Positions 33,056-41,910 of a stretch of 64,000 bases of DNA are shown here, piece after piece (position 1 is the stretch's first letter; the number at the start of each line of letters is the position of its first letter). The DNA is from JADMJV01 sp964649085 (lineage in GTDB: Bacteria; Vulcanimicrobiota; Xenobia; Xenobiales; JADMJV01), in NCBI GenBank assembly GCA_964649085.1, contig CAZYPN010000024.1:35696-99695 (forward strand), written 5' to 3'. A program made the translations under genes and the position numbers. The notes beneath the pieces are model-generated. The model was not told the DNA's origin. It was given only the letters and a program-made list of their open reading frames with translations, and made no database searches.

Positions 33056-35182
33056 GTGGCCGAACTGTACCCCCTGTCCCTGGGCTTGCACCTCAAGCGA
33101 ATCTTTCGCGAGTTGAAGCAACAGCAGCAGATCTACGACCTGCCTCTGAACAAGTTCTGGAAGCCTCGGCCGGACAAAGACCTCAGCGTGCACTTTCACG
33201 GTCGGCCAGCAGCCACGGCCCTGGGCCCGGCCGCCGGGCCCCAGGACCAGCTGATTCAGAACATCATCCTCTCCTGGCTTGGCGGCTGCCGCATCGTTGA
33301 ATTGAAGACCGTTCAAATTATGGATCAGCTGAAGATCAGCCGCCCCTGTATCTACGCAGGCAATGTGGGCTTCAATGTGGAGTGGTCGCAAGAACTTCGT
33401 CTCGAACAGTCTTTGGTGGAGTATGTGGCTTCCTCGATGTTGATCGATATCCTCACCCACCTGGACGTACTCGGGTTCGGCGCCGATAGGGATCGGGCCA
33501 CTCCTACGATTTTTGACCTGTCGGTGGGCTATGACCTGAAAGGCATCAGTTCGCCCGAAGTTCGCGGTTTTATCGACCAGACCATCGACGCCAGCGCCGT
33601 CATCGAGCGCCTGAAGGCCGAGATTCCCGAGCAGCTCAGGCACCTCCGCGAGGTTCCCTTTCGCAAGAACATTGTGAACAGTATCACGCTGTCCACGTTT
33701 CATGGTTGTCCCAAGGAAGAAATCGAGAGTATCTGCCGCTACCTGCTGGGCGAGGTGGGGGTGCACACCATTATCAAGCTCAACCCCACGCAGCTCGACC
33801 GAGCCTATCTCGAAGAGCTGCTGCATCAACAGATGGGCTACAAGGATTTGACCGTCAATCCCAAGGCCTGGGAGACCTCGCTGAGCCTGGATGAGGCCGT
33901 GGGCATCGTAGAGCGCCTCGAACCTTTGGCGAAGGAGAAAGGCCTGAACATCGGAGTGAAGTTTTCCAACACTCTGGAGGTTATCAATCGCGACAACTAC
34001 TTCAGCGATGAAGTGATGTATTTGAGCGGCCCCCCTCTGCACGTCATCGCCGTGACGCTGGTGGAGGAGTGGCGCAAGAAAGTGGGCAATCGTTTTCCCA
34101 TCACCTTCGCTGCCGGCATCGATCGGGAAAACTTTCCTGACGCCATGGCGCTGGGGCTGACTCCCATCACTTCCTGCACCGATTTGCTCAAGACTCGTGG
34201 ATATGCCCGTTCGGTAACGTATCTTCAGCACTTGGAAGAGAAAATGGAGGGGGTGGGGGCCAGCGACATCGAGGAGTGGACGTTGCTCGCCTATGGCCAC
34301 CACCAACAGGCCCTGGAGCAGCTGCAGGTCGAGGCCGACTTGAAGGCGGCCCTGGCTCAGGGCGGGCCACGCCAGGCTCTGAAACAGTGGGTGGCCCGCC
34401 ACCCCCAGCGCGAAGCCGAGGCCAGCCAGGCCTGGCGGGCCTGGGTAAGCCAGACCAGTTTGCTGAACACTTCCGATTACGCCGCGCGCGCAAGAGGGAA
34501 CCCTCGCTACACAAAGGCCAGGAACAGCCAGGCTCCCAAGAAGATCGGTTCGGCCCTGTATTTGCTCGACTGTATCGCCTGCGGCAAGTGTGTGCCGGTG
34601 TGTCCTAACGACGCCAATTTTACCTACGAAGTGGAGCCCATGGAATTGGAAGCTCGCAACTACAAGGTTGTTGGCTCTCAAGTGCTGCCCGAGGAGTCGT
34701 TCATCCTGAAGGTCAAGAAGAGCGAGCAGTGGGCGGTATATGCCGACTTTTGCAACGAATGTGGCAATTGCGATACCTATTGTCCCGAGGAAGGCGGTCC
34801 CTTTGCTCAGAAGCCCAAGTATTTTGGCACCATGGAAACCTTCCAGCAGCACGTAGACCGCGACGGCTTTTATGTCGAGCGCTCGCAGGATAAGGATCGC
34901 ATCTGGGGGCGTATGGGCAGCCGACAGTACTATCTGGAAGTGGAGCGGGAAGCCAATCGTGCGGTCTTCACCGACCATGTGCTGGAGCTGACGCTCGACC
35001 GAAGCAAGCCCGATAAGCCATTGAAGACCAGCATTGTAGAACCGGGCTCTTGCGGACACGTTTTGCAAATGAAGTACTACTTCTGGATGGAGAAGTGTCT
35101 CGAGGGGGTTCTGAACCCGGCCCGCGTGAACTATGTCAACGTGCGCTTTTTGGCCGAAGAGGGCGCAACCGTCGGAACCTGA
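33056..35182 (+). CDS. YgfK-like iron-sulfur/TIM-barrel oxidoreductase lacking the flavin-NAD(P)H module
   Basis: 708 aa from GTG 33056 (GGAGG at 33046-33050). The N-terminal ~430 residues match the TIM-barrel (dihydroorotate-dehydrogenase-like) part of YgfK: VHFHGRPAATALGPAAGPQDQLIQNI, GCRIVELKTVQIMD, TLSTFHGCPKEEIESICRYLL, IKLNPTQL and GVKFSNTLEVIN. The C-terminal part has two ferredoxin-like 4Fe-4S motifs (CIACGKCVPVCPNDANF; CNECGNCDTYCPEE). The GltD-like FAD/NADPH domain that lies between these in YgfK and in dihydropyrimidine dehydrogenase is absent. YgfK is associated with selenate or purine catabolism; here the electron partner and substrate are unknown. No xanthine-oxidase-family gene is nearby. 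Confidence 0.85.
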   Translation: MAELYPLSLGLHLKRIFRELKQQQQIYDLPLNKFWKPRPDKDLSVHFHGRPAATALGPAAGPQDQLIQNIILSWLGGCRIVELKTVQIMDQLKISRPCIYAGNVGFNVEWSQELRLEQSLVEYVASSMLIDILTHLDVLGFGADRDRATPTIFDLSVGYDLKGISSPEVRGFIDQTIDASAVIERLKAEIPEQLRHLREVPFRKNIVNSITLSTFHGCPKEEIESICRYLLGEVGVHTIIKLNPTQLDRAYLEELLHQQMGYKDLTVNPKAWETSLSLDEAVGIVERLEPLAKEKGLNIGVKFSNTLEVINRDNYFSDEVMYLSGPPLHVIAVTLVEEWRKKVGNRFPITFAAGIDRENFPDAMALGLTPITSCTDLLKTRGYARSVTYLQHLEEKMEGVGASDIEEWTLLAYGHHQQALEQLQVEADLKAALAQGGPRQALKQWVARHPQREAEASQAWRAWVSQTSLLNTSDYAARARGNPRYTKARNSQAPKKIGSALYLLDCIACGKCVPVCPNDANFTYEVEPMELEARNYKVVGSQVLPEESFILKVKKSEQWAVYADFCNECGNCDTYCPEEGGPFAQKPKYFGTMETFQQHVDRDGFYVERSQDKDRIWGRMGSRQYYLEVEREANRAVFTDHVLELTLDRSKPDKPLKTSIVEPGSCGHVLQMKYYFWMEKCLEGVLNPARVNYVNVRFLAEEGATVGT

Positions 35183-35294
35183 GTCGGAAATCTTAGCGGC
35201 TTAACGAAGGACCCCAAACAGGTGTGCGAAAACATGGCGGTTGATCCTTTCGGGTGAGATGATGCCCTCTGGGGTCTGAGAGCAGGACCATCGA

Positions 35295-37424
35295 TTGGCT
35301 GAGAGTGGTGGAAAAAAGAAAGTGACGGCGACCCCTGCGGGGTTGGCCCAGCTTTCGCCTGCCCAGCTTCAGAAGCTGAGAGCGGCTCAGCAGGCGCGTG
35401 CCGCTGCCGCAGCCGGGTCGGAGGTTCCGCCCAAGTCCGCGCCCGTGGTTGGCAATGGCGAGGCCGTGGCCAGGTCGACCAGCGCCTCCCCCGCTCTGGT
35501 CGAATTGAAAAAGAGGGTGGTGCTGGCCAACCAGCTGGCCCTGAAGTATAAGACCCACGCCGCCAAGCTCACCTTGCTGGTAAAGAAGTCAAAGCTTCAG
35601 GGCGAACGCCTTCAAGCCCAGGTGGCCCAGTTGCAGCAACTGCGAGGGCGCGACCAGAAACAGCTGGCACAGGCTCAGCAAGAGGCCCAGCAGATGTTTC
35701 AGCAACTGGAAGCGTCGCTGAGCGAGCTCGAACAGGTTCGCGAGCGACTGGCTCGGGAAGAGTCGGCCCGAGTGGATCTACAGCATTCGGTGGACCACCT
35801 CGAGCAGCAGCTGCGCGAAAAATTTGCCGAGGCGGCCCGCTTCGACGGCCCTCTGCTCGACGAGCTCAGGGCCCAGCTGCAGCAAAAAGAACGGCTCTTG
35901 CAGCAGGAGATCCAGGCTCGCAAAGAGCTTCAACGGGCGCTGGAAGCGTCCGGCGGTTCGACTCCTTCAGACAGCGCCGAGATGGCTGGCCTGCGGGCCC
36001 GAGTGGCCGAGTTGGAAAGCCAGTTGGCAGGTTACAATGACCAGCTGGCCGATTTCCAATCTCAGAACGAAGAGCTGATGCTGGCGCTGGATCAGGAGAA
36101 GGCTGAAGGGTTTCATTTTCTCGAAGAGCTGGAGAAGGCCCGGGCCGAGATTGAACGCCTGCAGCGTCAGCTGGCCGAGGACCAGCGCAAACTGCCCGAG
36201 CTTGAGGAGCTACGACGTCAGCTGAAAGAAGTTCAGGAGGTGCTTCGGGTCAAGAGTGCCGACCTGGACACCAGCAACGCCCTGCTGATGGAGCTGGAAA
36301 TCGACCTGCACGAGCGCGACGAACGGCTCGAGAAGCTGCAGAAACAGCTGAACGACGAGATCGAGGCAAGCAGGGCCTCTTTCGAGGAGCATCAGCTCGA
36401 GCTCGAAGAGCTGCGTCTGTTGCGCGACGACGCCGAGAGCGACAGCAAGCTCGTCACCACCATTCAGGATCAGCTCGATGAAGCGCAGGTAGAAGCTCGC
36501 AGCCTGCGGGCTCGGGTGCTCTCTTTGGAGTCGGAAGTCAAAAGGCTGCGCGAGCAAGAGGATGCCCGCAAAGAACTGCAGCGCGAACACGAGGGGCTGC
36601 TCGAGCAGCTCGAGCAGGTGCAATCGGCCTTGCAGGAACGCGAAGAGGAATTGGCCGGGCTGCTTCATCAGCTGGAGGTCCGCGAAGAAGAGGCGGAAGG
36701 TCTGCGCTCTCGCGAGTCTCAGGAACACGAACTCGAGCGTCTGCGCGGTTCGCTGAGCCAGGCAGAGCAGCAGGTCGAAGAGCTTCAGGAGCAACTTCGG
36801 GAACAGCAGGCTCAGTCGGGCGGCAGCCGGAGCGAGTATCTTCGCGAAGAGCTCGACAAGACACTGGACCGCCTGAGCGAGGCCCAGGCTCAGCTCAAGC
36901 AGGCCGAGGAGCTGGAGAATACCAACCGCAAACGCGTTCGCGAACTGGAAATGCTGAAAGACGCGCTGCAAAAGCACATCGACGACGTCGAGGTTCAGCT
37001 CAAAAGCAAGAGCGAGCGCCTCGAGGTGCTGGAGCAGAGTGATCGCGAGCATCGCTCTCGAGTCGACGACCTCAAGCGCGTCATTGAGCAACACCAGGCC
37101 GACCTCAGTGAGGCTCGCGAGCAGCTGCGTCAGAACCAGGGCCAGGCTGGCGAGCTTTCCCCCGAAGTTCAGAAAAAGATCGAGCGTCTGGAGAAAAAGG
37201 CCGCTCAAAGTGAGCAGCAGCTCGTCGAGACCCGAGCCCGTCTGCTGGAAGCCCATAACGAACTCGAGCCCCTGGACAACCGCCGAGCCCGCGCCGAGGC
37301 CAAGGTCACCATTCTGCAAAGGGAGCTGGCCGAGGCTCTGGAGCAGGTCCAACAACTCGAAGAAAAACTGAAGCTCTATGAACCCGACCCTCCCAGTCGG
37401 AAGGGTCGAAAGGGTCGGTCTTGA
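35295..37424 (+). CDS. Long coiled-coil protein 1
   Basis: 709 aa from TTG 35295. A basic/Ala-rich N-terminus (about residues 1-60) is followed by almost continuous coiled coil to residue ~690, made of Glu/Gln/Leu/Arg heptads, and a basic tail (PSRKGRKGRS). There is no signal peptide or head ATPase, so it is not an SMC or Rad50. The block around residues 73-97 (LKKRVVLANQLALKYKTHAAKL) matches the start of the next protein (LKKKLAQTTALALKYKKTAAQL), so the two are paralogues. TTGA overlap at 37421 couples them. A filament-forming or scaffold role is plausible. Confidence 0.8.
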   Translation: MAESGGKKKVTATPAGLAQLSPAQLQKLRAAQQARAAAAAGSEVPPKSAPVVGNGEAVARSTSASPALVELKKRVVLANQLALKYKTHAAKLTLLVKKSKLQGERLQAQVAQLQQLRGRDQKQLAQAQQEAQQMFQQLEASLSELEQVRERLAREESARVDLQHSVDHLEQQLREKFAEAARFDGPLLDELRAQLQQKERLLQQEIQARKELQRALEASGGSTPSDSAEMAGLRARVAELESQLAGYNDQLADFQSQNEELMLALDQEKAEGFHFLEELEKARAEIERLQRQLAEDQRKLPELEELRRQLKEVQEVLRVKSADLDTSNALLMELEIDLHERDERLEKLQKQLNDEIEASRASFEEHQLELEELRLLRDDAESDSKLVTTIQDQLDEAQVEARSLRARVLSLESEVKRLREQEDARKELQREHEGLLEQLEQVQSALQEREEELAGLLHQLEVREEEAEGLRSRESQEHELERLRGSLSQAEQQVEELQEQLREQQAQSGGSRSEYLREELDKTLDRLSEAQAQLKQAEELENTNRKRVRELEMLKDALQKHIDDVEVQLKSKSERLEVLEQSDREHRSRVDDLKRVIEQHQADLSEAREQLRQNQGQAGELSPEVQKKIERLEKKAAQSEQQLVETRARLLEAHNELEPLDNRRARAEAKVTILQRELAEALEQVQQLEEKLKLYEPDPPSRKGRKGRS

Positions 37425-40400
37425 GCCAGCCCACTCGCACGGTCACCACTCGTCAGGCGGGGGCGAAGGTGGAGGCTGAAGCCAAGCTGGCCGTGGTGCA
37501 GCTGAAGAAGAAGTTGGCTCAAACGACGGCCCTGGCTCTTAAATACAAGAAGACGGCTGCCCAGTTGCAGCAGCTGGCTCTGCAGCGCTCCAAGCAGACC
37601 CGCGCCCTGCAGCTGCAGTTGCAGCAGGTCGCCCAGCGGGACCGCGGCGACGTAGAGCTTCGCGCTCACTACCTGCGCCAGAAGCAAGAGCTGCAGGAGC
37701 TGCACGAACAGCTCGAGCACAGCCAGCAGCTGGCCCATCAGTTTGAAGAGCAGCTTCAGCAGTTGCGTCAGCAGCTGCAGGAGGCTCCTGAGCAGCAGGC
37801 TCGGCGCGATGCCGAGCTCGAGCAAAGGTTGGACGAAGCCCACCAACGCGGCCTCTTTCTTGAGCAGCGACTGGTGGAGGTGCAGGAAGAGCTGCGCACC
37901 CGGCCCCAGGCTCAGGAGTGGCGGGACCTGGAAAAGGCCCTGCTGGAGAACCAGGACCTGGTCACCGATTATGCAGGCCAGCTGCAGAGGCGCGAGGATG
38001 AGGTTCGCTCGCTGCGGCAGCAGGCCGAAGTGGTCGAAGGAGAGCTGCAGGAACTGCTGCGTGAGCGCACCGCCCAGGCCGAGCAGCTTTCCAGCCTGCA
38101 GCAGGAACTGGAGCGCCTTCAGGGCCAGCTGGCGCAATCTCAGGCCGAGGCCCAGCGCTGGTTGGGCGAGTTTCAACGCCAGGGCAGCGAAAGCCAGTCG
38201 CTGGCCCACTGGCTGCAGTCGGCGGTGGCGGCGCTTGAGGTCCAGGCCCACCAGGACCAGTTGCAAGGGCTTGAGCGCCTGCGCGAGGTGGGCCAACAGT
38301 TGCAGGCCGTCGAGAGCCGTTGGCAACAGAGCCAGCAGGAGCTGGGTTGGTCTCAACAGGCGGTCGAAAGCCTGGAGCAGTTGTTGGCCCGACAGCTGCA
38401 GGCCTATCACGAGCTGGGCCAGGTGTTGGCAACCCAACGTGCGGTGCAGACGGTCTCTGACCAGGCCATCGGGCAGCTCGAGCAGACACTGGTTCAGGCC
38501 GAGGCGGATCGGCAAAGCCTGCTGGCTCAGCTGGAGCAGGTGCGCGCTCAGCAGCAGGCTTCTCAGGAACAGATCCTGGCACTGGAAACGGCTCTGGCCG
38601 AGCAGGGTGAGCAACTGCGATTGCGCCAGGCCCAATTGGAACAGGAACAACAGCGTCGGGGCTTGTTGCAGGCCGAGAATTCGCTCTCCCAGATGGCGGC
38701 CTGGCTGTTGGAGCAACGCCTGGAAGCCAGCGAGGCCCGCACCGTTTACGGCGAATGGTTGCGCAGTCAGCTGGAAGTGGCTCTGGGACAGGCTCAAACC
38801 CGGATCGATGAACTCGAGGCCGAGCGCTCCAGCCTGCAGTATGTGCTGCAGTGGAATGGCCAGGCCGGCTGGGGACTGGAACAGGCTCTGCATCGCAGTG
38901 AAATGGCCGTGGTCGACCGCGATCAGGAACTGCAACAGATGGGCCACTATCTGCTGGAGTTGGAAGGGCGACTGCAGCGCGAGCAGCGCCTCAAGGCCGA
39001 GTGGCTTGAAGCCGAGGCTCGTCTGCGTGAACAGCAGCAGATTACGCTCGAGCAGCTGCGCGAGACCGAAGAGCGCTTGACGGCCACTCAGCGCCTGCTC
39101 GAAGCCGAGCAGCTGCAAGGGAAGCCCTGGATGCTGCAGGCTCTGGCCGAGTTGGAGCGCCATCTGGTCGAGGCCGACCAGTCGATGCGGGCTTCTGGCC
39201 AGCGCGAAGCCGAGCTGGGCGAAGAGCTTCGTCAGCTGGGGATGCGTACTCTGGAACTCGAGCAGCAGCTCAACGCGCAGCACCAGCACCTTCAGCAGAT
39301 GTTGCTCCACGACCAGCAGCGTCAAGAAGAGTCGCAGGCTTACATTCAAACCCTTGAGGAGGAATTGGGGAACAGCGTTCAGGCGCTGTCCGAACTGGAA
39401 GGTCAGCTGGCTCGCGAGCAGCGCGGTCAAATGCAGCTGCAGCGAGAGCTTAACGAGTTGCAGGGAGTTCAGGGCGAGCTTACCGAGGTTCGCGCTCAAC
39501 TTGCCGAACGCCAGCAGGCTGTGGCCCAGCTGGTCGAGGAGCGCGACCATTTGCACCGAGCCCTGGAGCGCCTGGAGGCCCGACTGCATTCGGCCGACCT
39601 GGAAGGTCATCAGGTGGTCGGTCGTCTGGTTCCGGCCATCGACTTCCTGGAGCAGCGCCTGGGTGAGGCCGAGCTCGAGCAGGTCGACGTGCGAGCCCAG
39701 AATCAGAGCCTGCGGGCCGAGTTGCAGCAGCTTGCCGAGCAGGCCCTCGACTTCTCGCGACGGCTCGAAATCAGCGCCGCTCATCTGCTGGAGCTGGAGC
39801 GGCGCCTGGCCACCGAGCAGGAGGCTCGACGCGAGGTGCAGAGCCGACTGGTGCAGTCGGAGCAGCTGCGGCGAGATGAGCACCAGGAGCACCAGCAAAA
39901 GCTGCAACAGCTGCAGCAGCTGGTCGAGCTGCACCAGGCCAAGTTGCTCAAGGCCCGCGAGGGGATACGTCGACAGAAGGAAGCTCTGGCCGCGTTGCAG
40001 CAGGAGCGGGCCGAAACCCAGATCGAGCTGGCCGGCCACGAACGTCGCCAGGGCGAGGCTGCCCGAGCCCTGCAAGAGAAGCGCGAGCAGGTCGAGCGAC
40101 TCGAGCGCGAACTGGGCGACCTTCAGGACGAACGCGAGGCGCTTTTCGAGGAGATGAGCGACCTCCAGGGTGAGCTGGAGAAGCTTCAAGAGCGTTCAAA
40201 ACAGGAATCTCGCCAGTTCGAGGCCGATCGAGAGCTCAGCCGGCAACAGGCCGCCGAACAGGATGAGCAGCTGCAGCAGCTGCGTCAGGCCTTGGAACAG
40301 AGCGCCGAGCAGCAAAGGCAACTCAGTTCCAGCCTGGCCGAGGCCCAGCAGGCTTATGCCCGGCTTCAGGACGAGGCCGCTCGCCGCGAGTCTCAGTTGC

Positions 40401-41908
40401 AGTCCGAACTCGAGGTTTTTCGAGCCAAGTTGCAACAGGTTCACGGGCGTTTTGGTGAGTTAAAGGCGGCCTACAAGCAGCAGTTGGCCGTGCGAGATGA
40501 GCGCGAGGCGGAACTCCAGGCCACACGTGAAGCACTGGAAGAAGTGCTGGTCAACTTGCAATCGAGCCAGGGCGAGCGCTCCCAGCTGCAGCTTCGCCTG
40601 GAAGAGTTAGAAACTCAGCGCCAGCAGGCCACGCTCGCCTGTGCCCAGCAAGAAGCCTGGTTGGCCCTGCAGCAGCAGCAGGTTGGGGAGGTCCAGCAAC
40701 GGCTGGCCGAACTGGAGGAGCAGGCCCGACTGTTGAACGCTGAAATCGAGGTGGGCCAGCGCCGACAGGCCGAGGACCAGCGCGACAAAGCCCAGCTGCA
40801 CGACCGCTTGCAGCAGGAAGAGCAGGAGCGGCTTCAACTTCAGGGTCAGCTGCAGCGCAACGAGGAGAAGCGCCGTCTGCTCGAGTTGGAGCGCGAGCAC
40901 CTGGAGTCCGAACTGGAAGATCACCTGGCCCACTTGGAAGAGGCCCAGCGGCAATTGCGGCTGGGCCAGGAACAGCGCCAGCAACTGCAAGACAGGGTGC
41001 AGCAGCAGGAAGAAGAGCTGCAGCTGCGATCACAGCGCCAAACCAAGTTGGAACAAGCGGTGACGCTCTACGCCACCCGACTCAAGGAGGCGGCTCGCGA
41101 GAAACTGCAGATGCAGTCCGACGCGCGGGCCGTGATGGAGGACCTGGAAACGGAAATCGCTCAGCGCGAGCGACTGCAGAGCCAGCTTGAACAGAACCGT
41201 TGGAAGCTGGCTCAAAGCGAGCAAGAGCTGGCGCGTTTGCGTCAGGAAATCGAAGCCGAGCAACAAGACGCCGAACAGCTGCGCCAGCAAAATCGGGACC
41301 AGAGCAGCCAGCTGCTGGCCGGGGAACATCAGTTGCAGGCGCTGCGCCTCGAGATGGATGCCTTGCGTCAGCAGTTGGCGGCCGCTCAACTCGAGCACGC
41401 CCAGCAGTTGGAACTGGTCAAGCTGCAGGCCAACCTCGAGAATGAGGGTTTGGCCGCCCGCGATGCCGAGATTCTCAGCCTGCGCGAACAGTTGGACATG
41501 TCGTCCAACATCCTCACCGAGGCCGAGAACCAGATGTCGGAGCTGGAGCGCTTCGTCACCCAGGAAAGCGAGCGTTATCGCGAGCAGATCCAGCGTCTCG
41601 AACGCGAAAAGCTCAATTTGCAGCGTCAGCTCAAACCCGGCGGTGCTCAGGAACTGGCGCGCAAGCTGGAAGAATATCAGGCCAAACTGGCTCAGGCCGT
41701 GCAGGCTCTCAAGCAGGAGCGGGCCAGGAACCTCGAGTTGGAATCTCAGGGGCCCTTGTTGGCTGCCCACCGCCAGGAGTCTGAGAGCCTGAGACGCAAG
41801 CTGGAAGAGTCGAATCTGTTTTCCCAGGAACTGGAAGAAGCCAATATCGAATTGAGTGAGCAAGTGGCCGAGTTGATGGAGCGTATCAAGGTTCTGGAAG
41901 GTCCCTGA
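37421..41908 (+). CDS. Giant coiled-coil protein 2
   Basis: 1495 aa from TTG 37421 (overlaps the previous stop). Short basic N-terminus, then the LKYKxxAAxL block shared with coiled-coil protein 1, then about 1400 residues of Gln/Glu/Leu-rich heptad repeat, with no visible globular domain, to a C-terminus SEQVAELMERIKVLEGP. Too long and without a P-loop to be an SMC protein. Possibilities are a cytoskeletal filament, a cell-pole scaffold or a tether; none is shown. The DNA is highly biased to GAG/CAG/CTG codons, which creates long shadow frames on the other strand. Confidence 0.8.
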   Translation: MSQPTRTVTTRQAGAKVEAEAKLAVVQLKKKLAQTTALALKYKKTAAQLQQLALQRSKQTRALQLQLQQVAQRDRGDVELRAHYLRQKQELQELHEQLEHSQQLAHQFEEQLQQLRQQLQEAPEQQARRDAELEQRLDEAHQRGLFLEQRLVEVQEELRTRPQAQEWRDLEKALLENQDLVTDYAGQLQRREDEVRSLRQQAEVVEGELQELLRERTAQAEQLSSLQQELERLQGQLAQSQAEAQRWLGEFQRQGSESQSLAHWLQSAVAALEVQAHQDQLQGLERLREVGQQLQAVESRWQQSQQELGWSQQAVESLEQLLARQLQAYHELGQVLATQRAVQTVSDQAIGQLEQTLVQAEADRQSLLAQLEQVRAQQQASQEQILALETALAEQGEQLRLRQAQLEQEQQRRGLLQAENSLSQMAAWLLEQRLEASEARTVYGEWLRSQLEVALGQAQTRIDELEAERSSLQYVLQWNGQAGWGLEQALHRSEMAVVDRDQELQQMGHYLLELEGRLQREQRLKAEWLEAEARLREQQQITLEQLRETEERLTATQRLLEAEQLQGKPWMLQALAELERHLVEADQSMRASGQREAELGEELRQLGMRTLELEQQLNAQHQHLQQMLLHDQQRQEESQAYIQTLEEELGNSVQALSELEGQLAREQRGQMQLQRELNELQGVQGELTEVRAQLAERQQAVAQLVEERDHLHRALERLEARLHSADLEGHQVVGRLVPAIDFLEQRLGEAELEQVDVRAQNQSLRAELQQLAEQALDFSRRLEISAAHLLELERRLATEQEARREVQSRLVQSEQLRRDEHQEHQQKLQQLQQLVELHQAKLLKAREGIRRQKEALAALQQERAETQIELAGHERRQGEAARALQEKREQVERLERELGDLQDEREALFEEMSDLQGELEKLQERSKQESRQFEADRELSRQQAAEQDEQLQQLRQALEQSAEQQRQLSSSLAEAQQAYARLQDEAARRESQLQSELEVFRAKLQQVHGRFGELKAAYKQQLAVRDEREAELQATREALEEVLVNLQSSQGERSQLQLRLEELETQRQQATLACAQQEAWLALQQQQVGEVQQRLAELEEQARLLNAEIEVGQRRQAEDQRDKAQLHDRLQQEEQERLQLQGQLQRNEEKRRLLELEREHLESELEDHLAHLEEAQRQLRLGQEQRQQLQDRVQQQEEELQLRSQRQTKLEQAVTLYATRLKEAAREKLQMQSDARAVMEDLETEIAQRERLQSQLEQNRWKLAQSEQELARLRQEIEAEQQDAEQLRQQNRDQSSQLLAGEHQLQALRLEMDALRQQLAAAQLEHAQQLELVKLQANLENEGLAARDAEILSLREQLDMSSNILTEAENQMSELERFVTQESERYREQIQRLEREKLNLQRQLKPGGAQELARKLEEYQAKLAQAVQALKQERARNLELESQGPLLAAHRQESESLRRKLEESNLFSQELEEANIELSEQVAELMERIKVLEGP

Positions 41909-41910
41909 GG

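Noticed and set aside
32780..35068. Open frame of 762 aa on the minus strand opposite the YgfK-like gene and SOD
   Set aside because: Antisense shadow; the plus strand has two recognisable proteins with ribosome sites.
37376..40189. Open frame of 937 aa on the minus strand opposite the giant coiled-coil gene
   Set aside because: A shadow of the biased GAG/CAG/CTG codons; Leu/Gln-rich nonsense on the opposite strand of a clear coiled coil.
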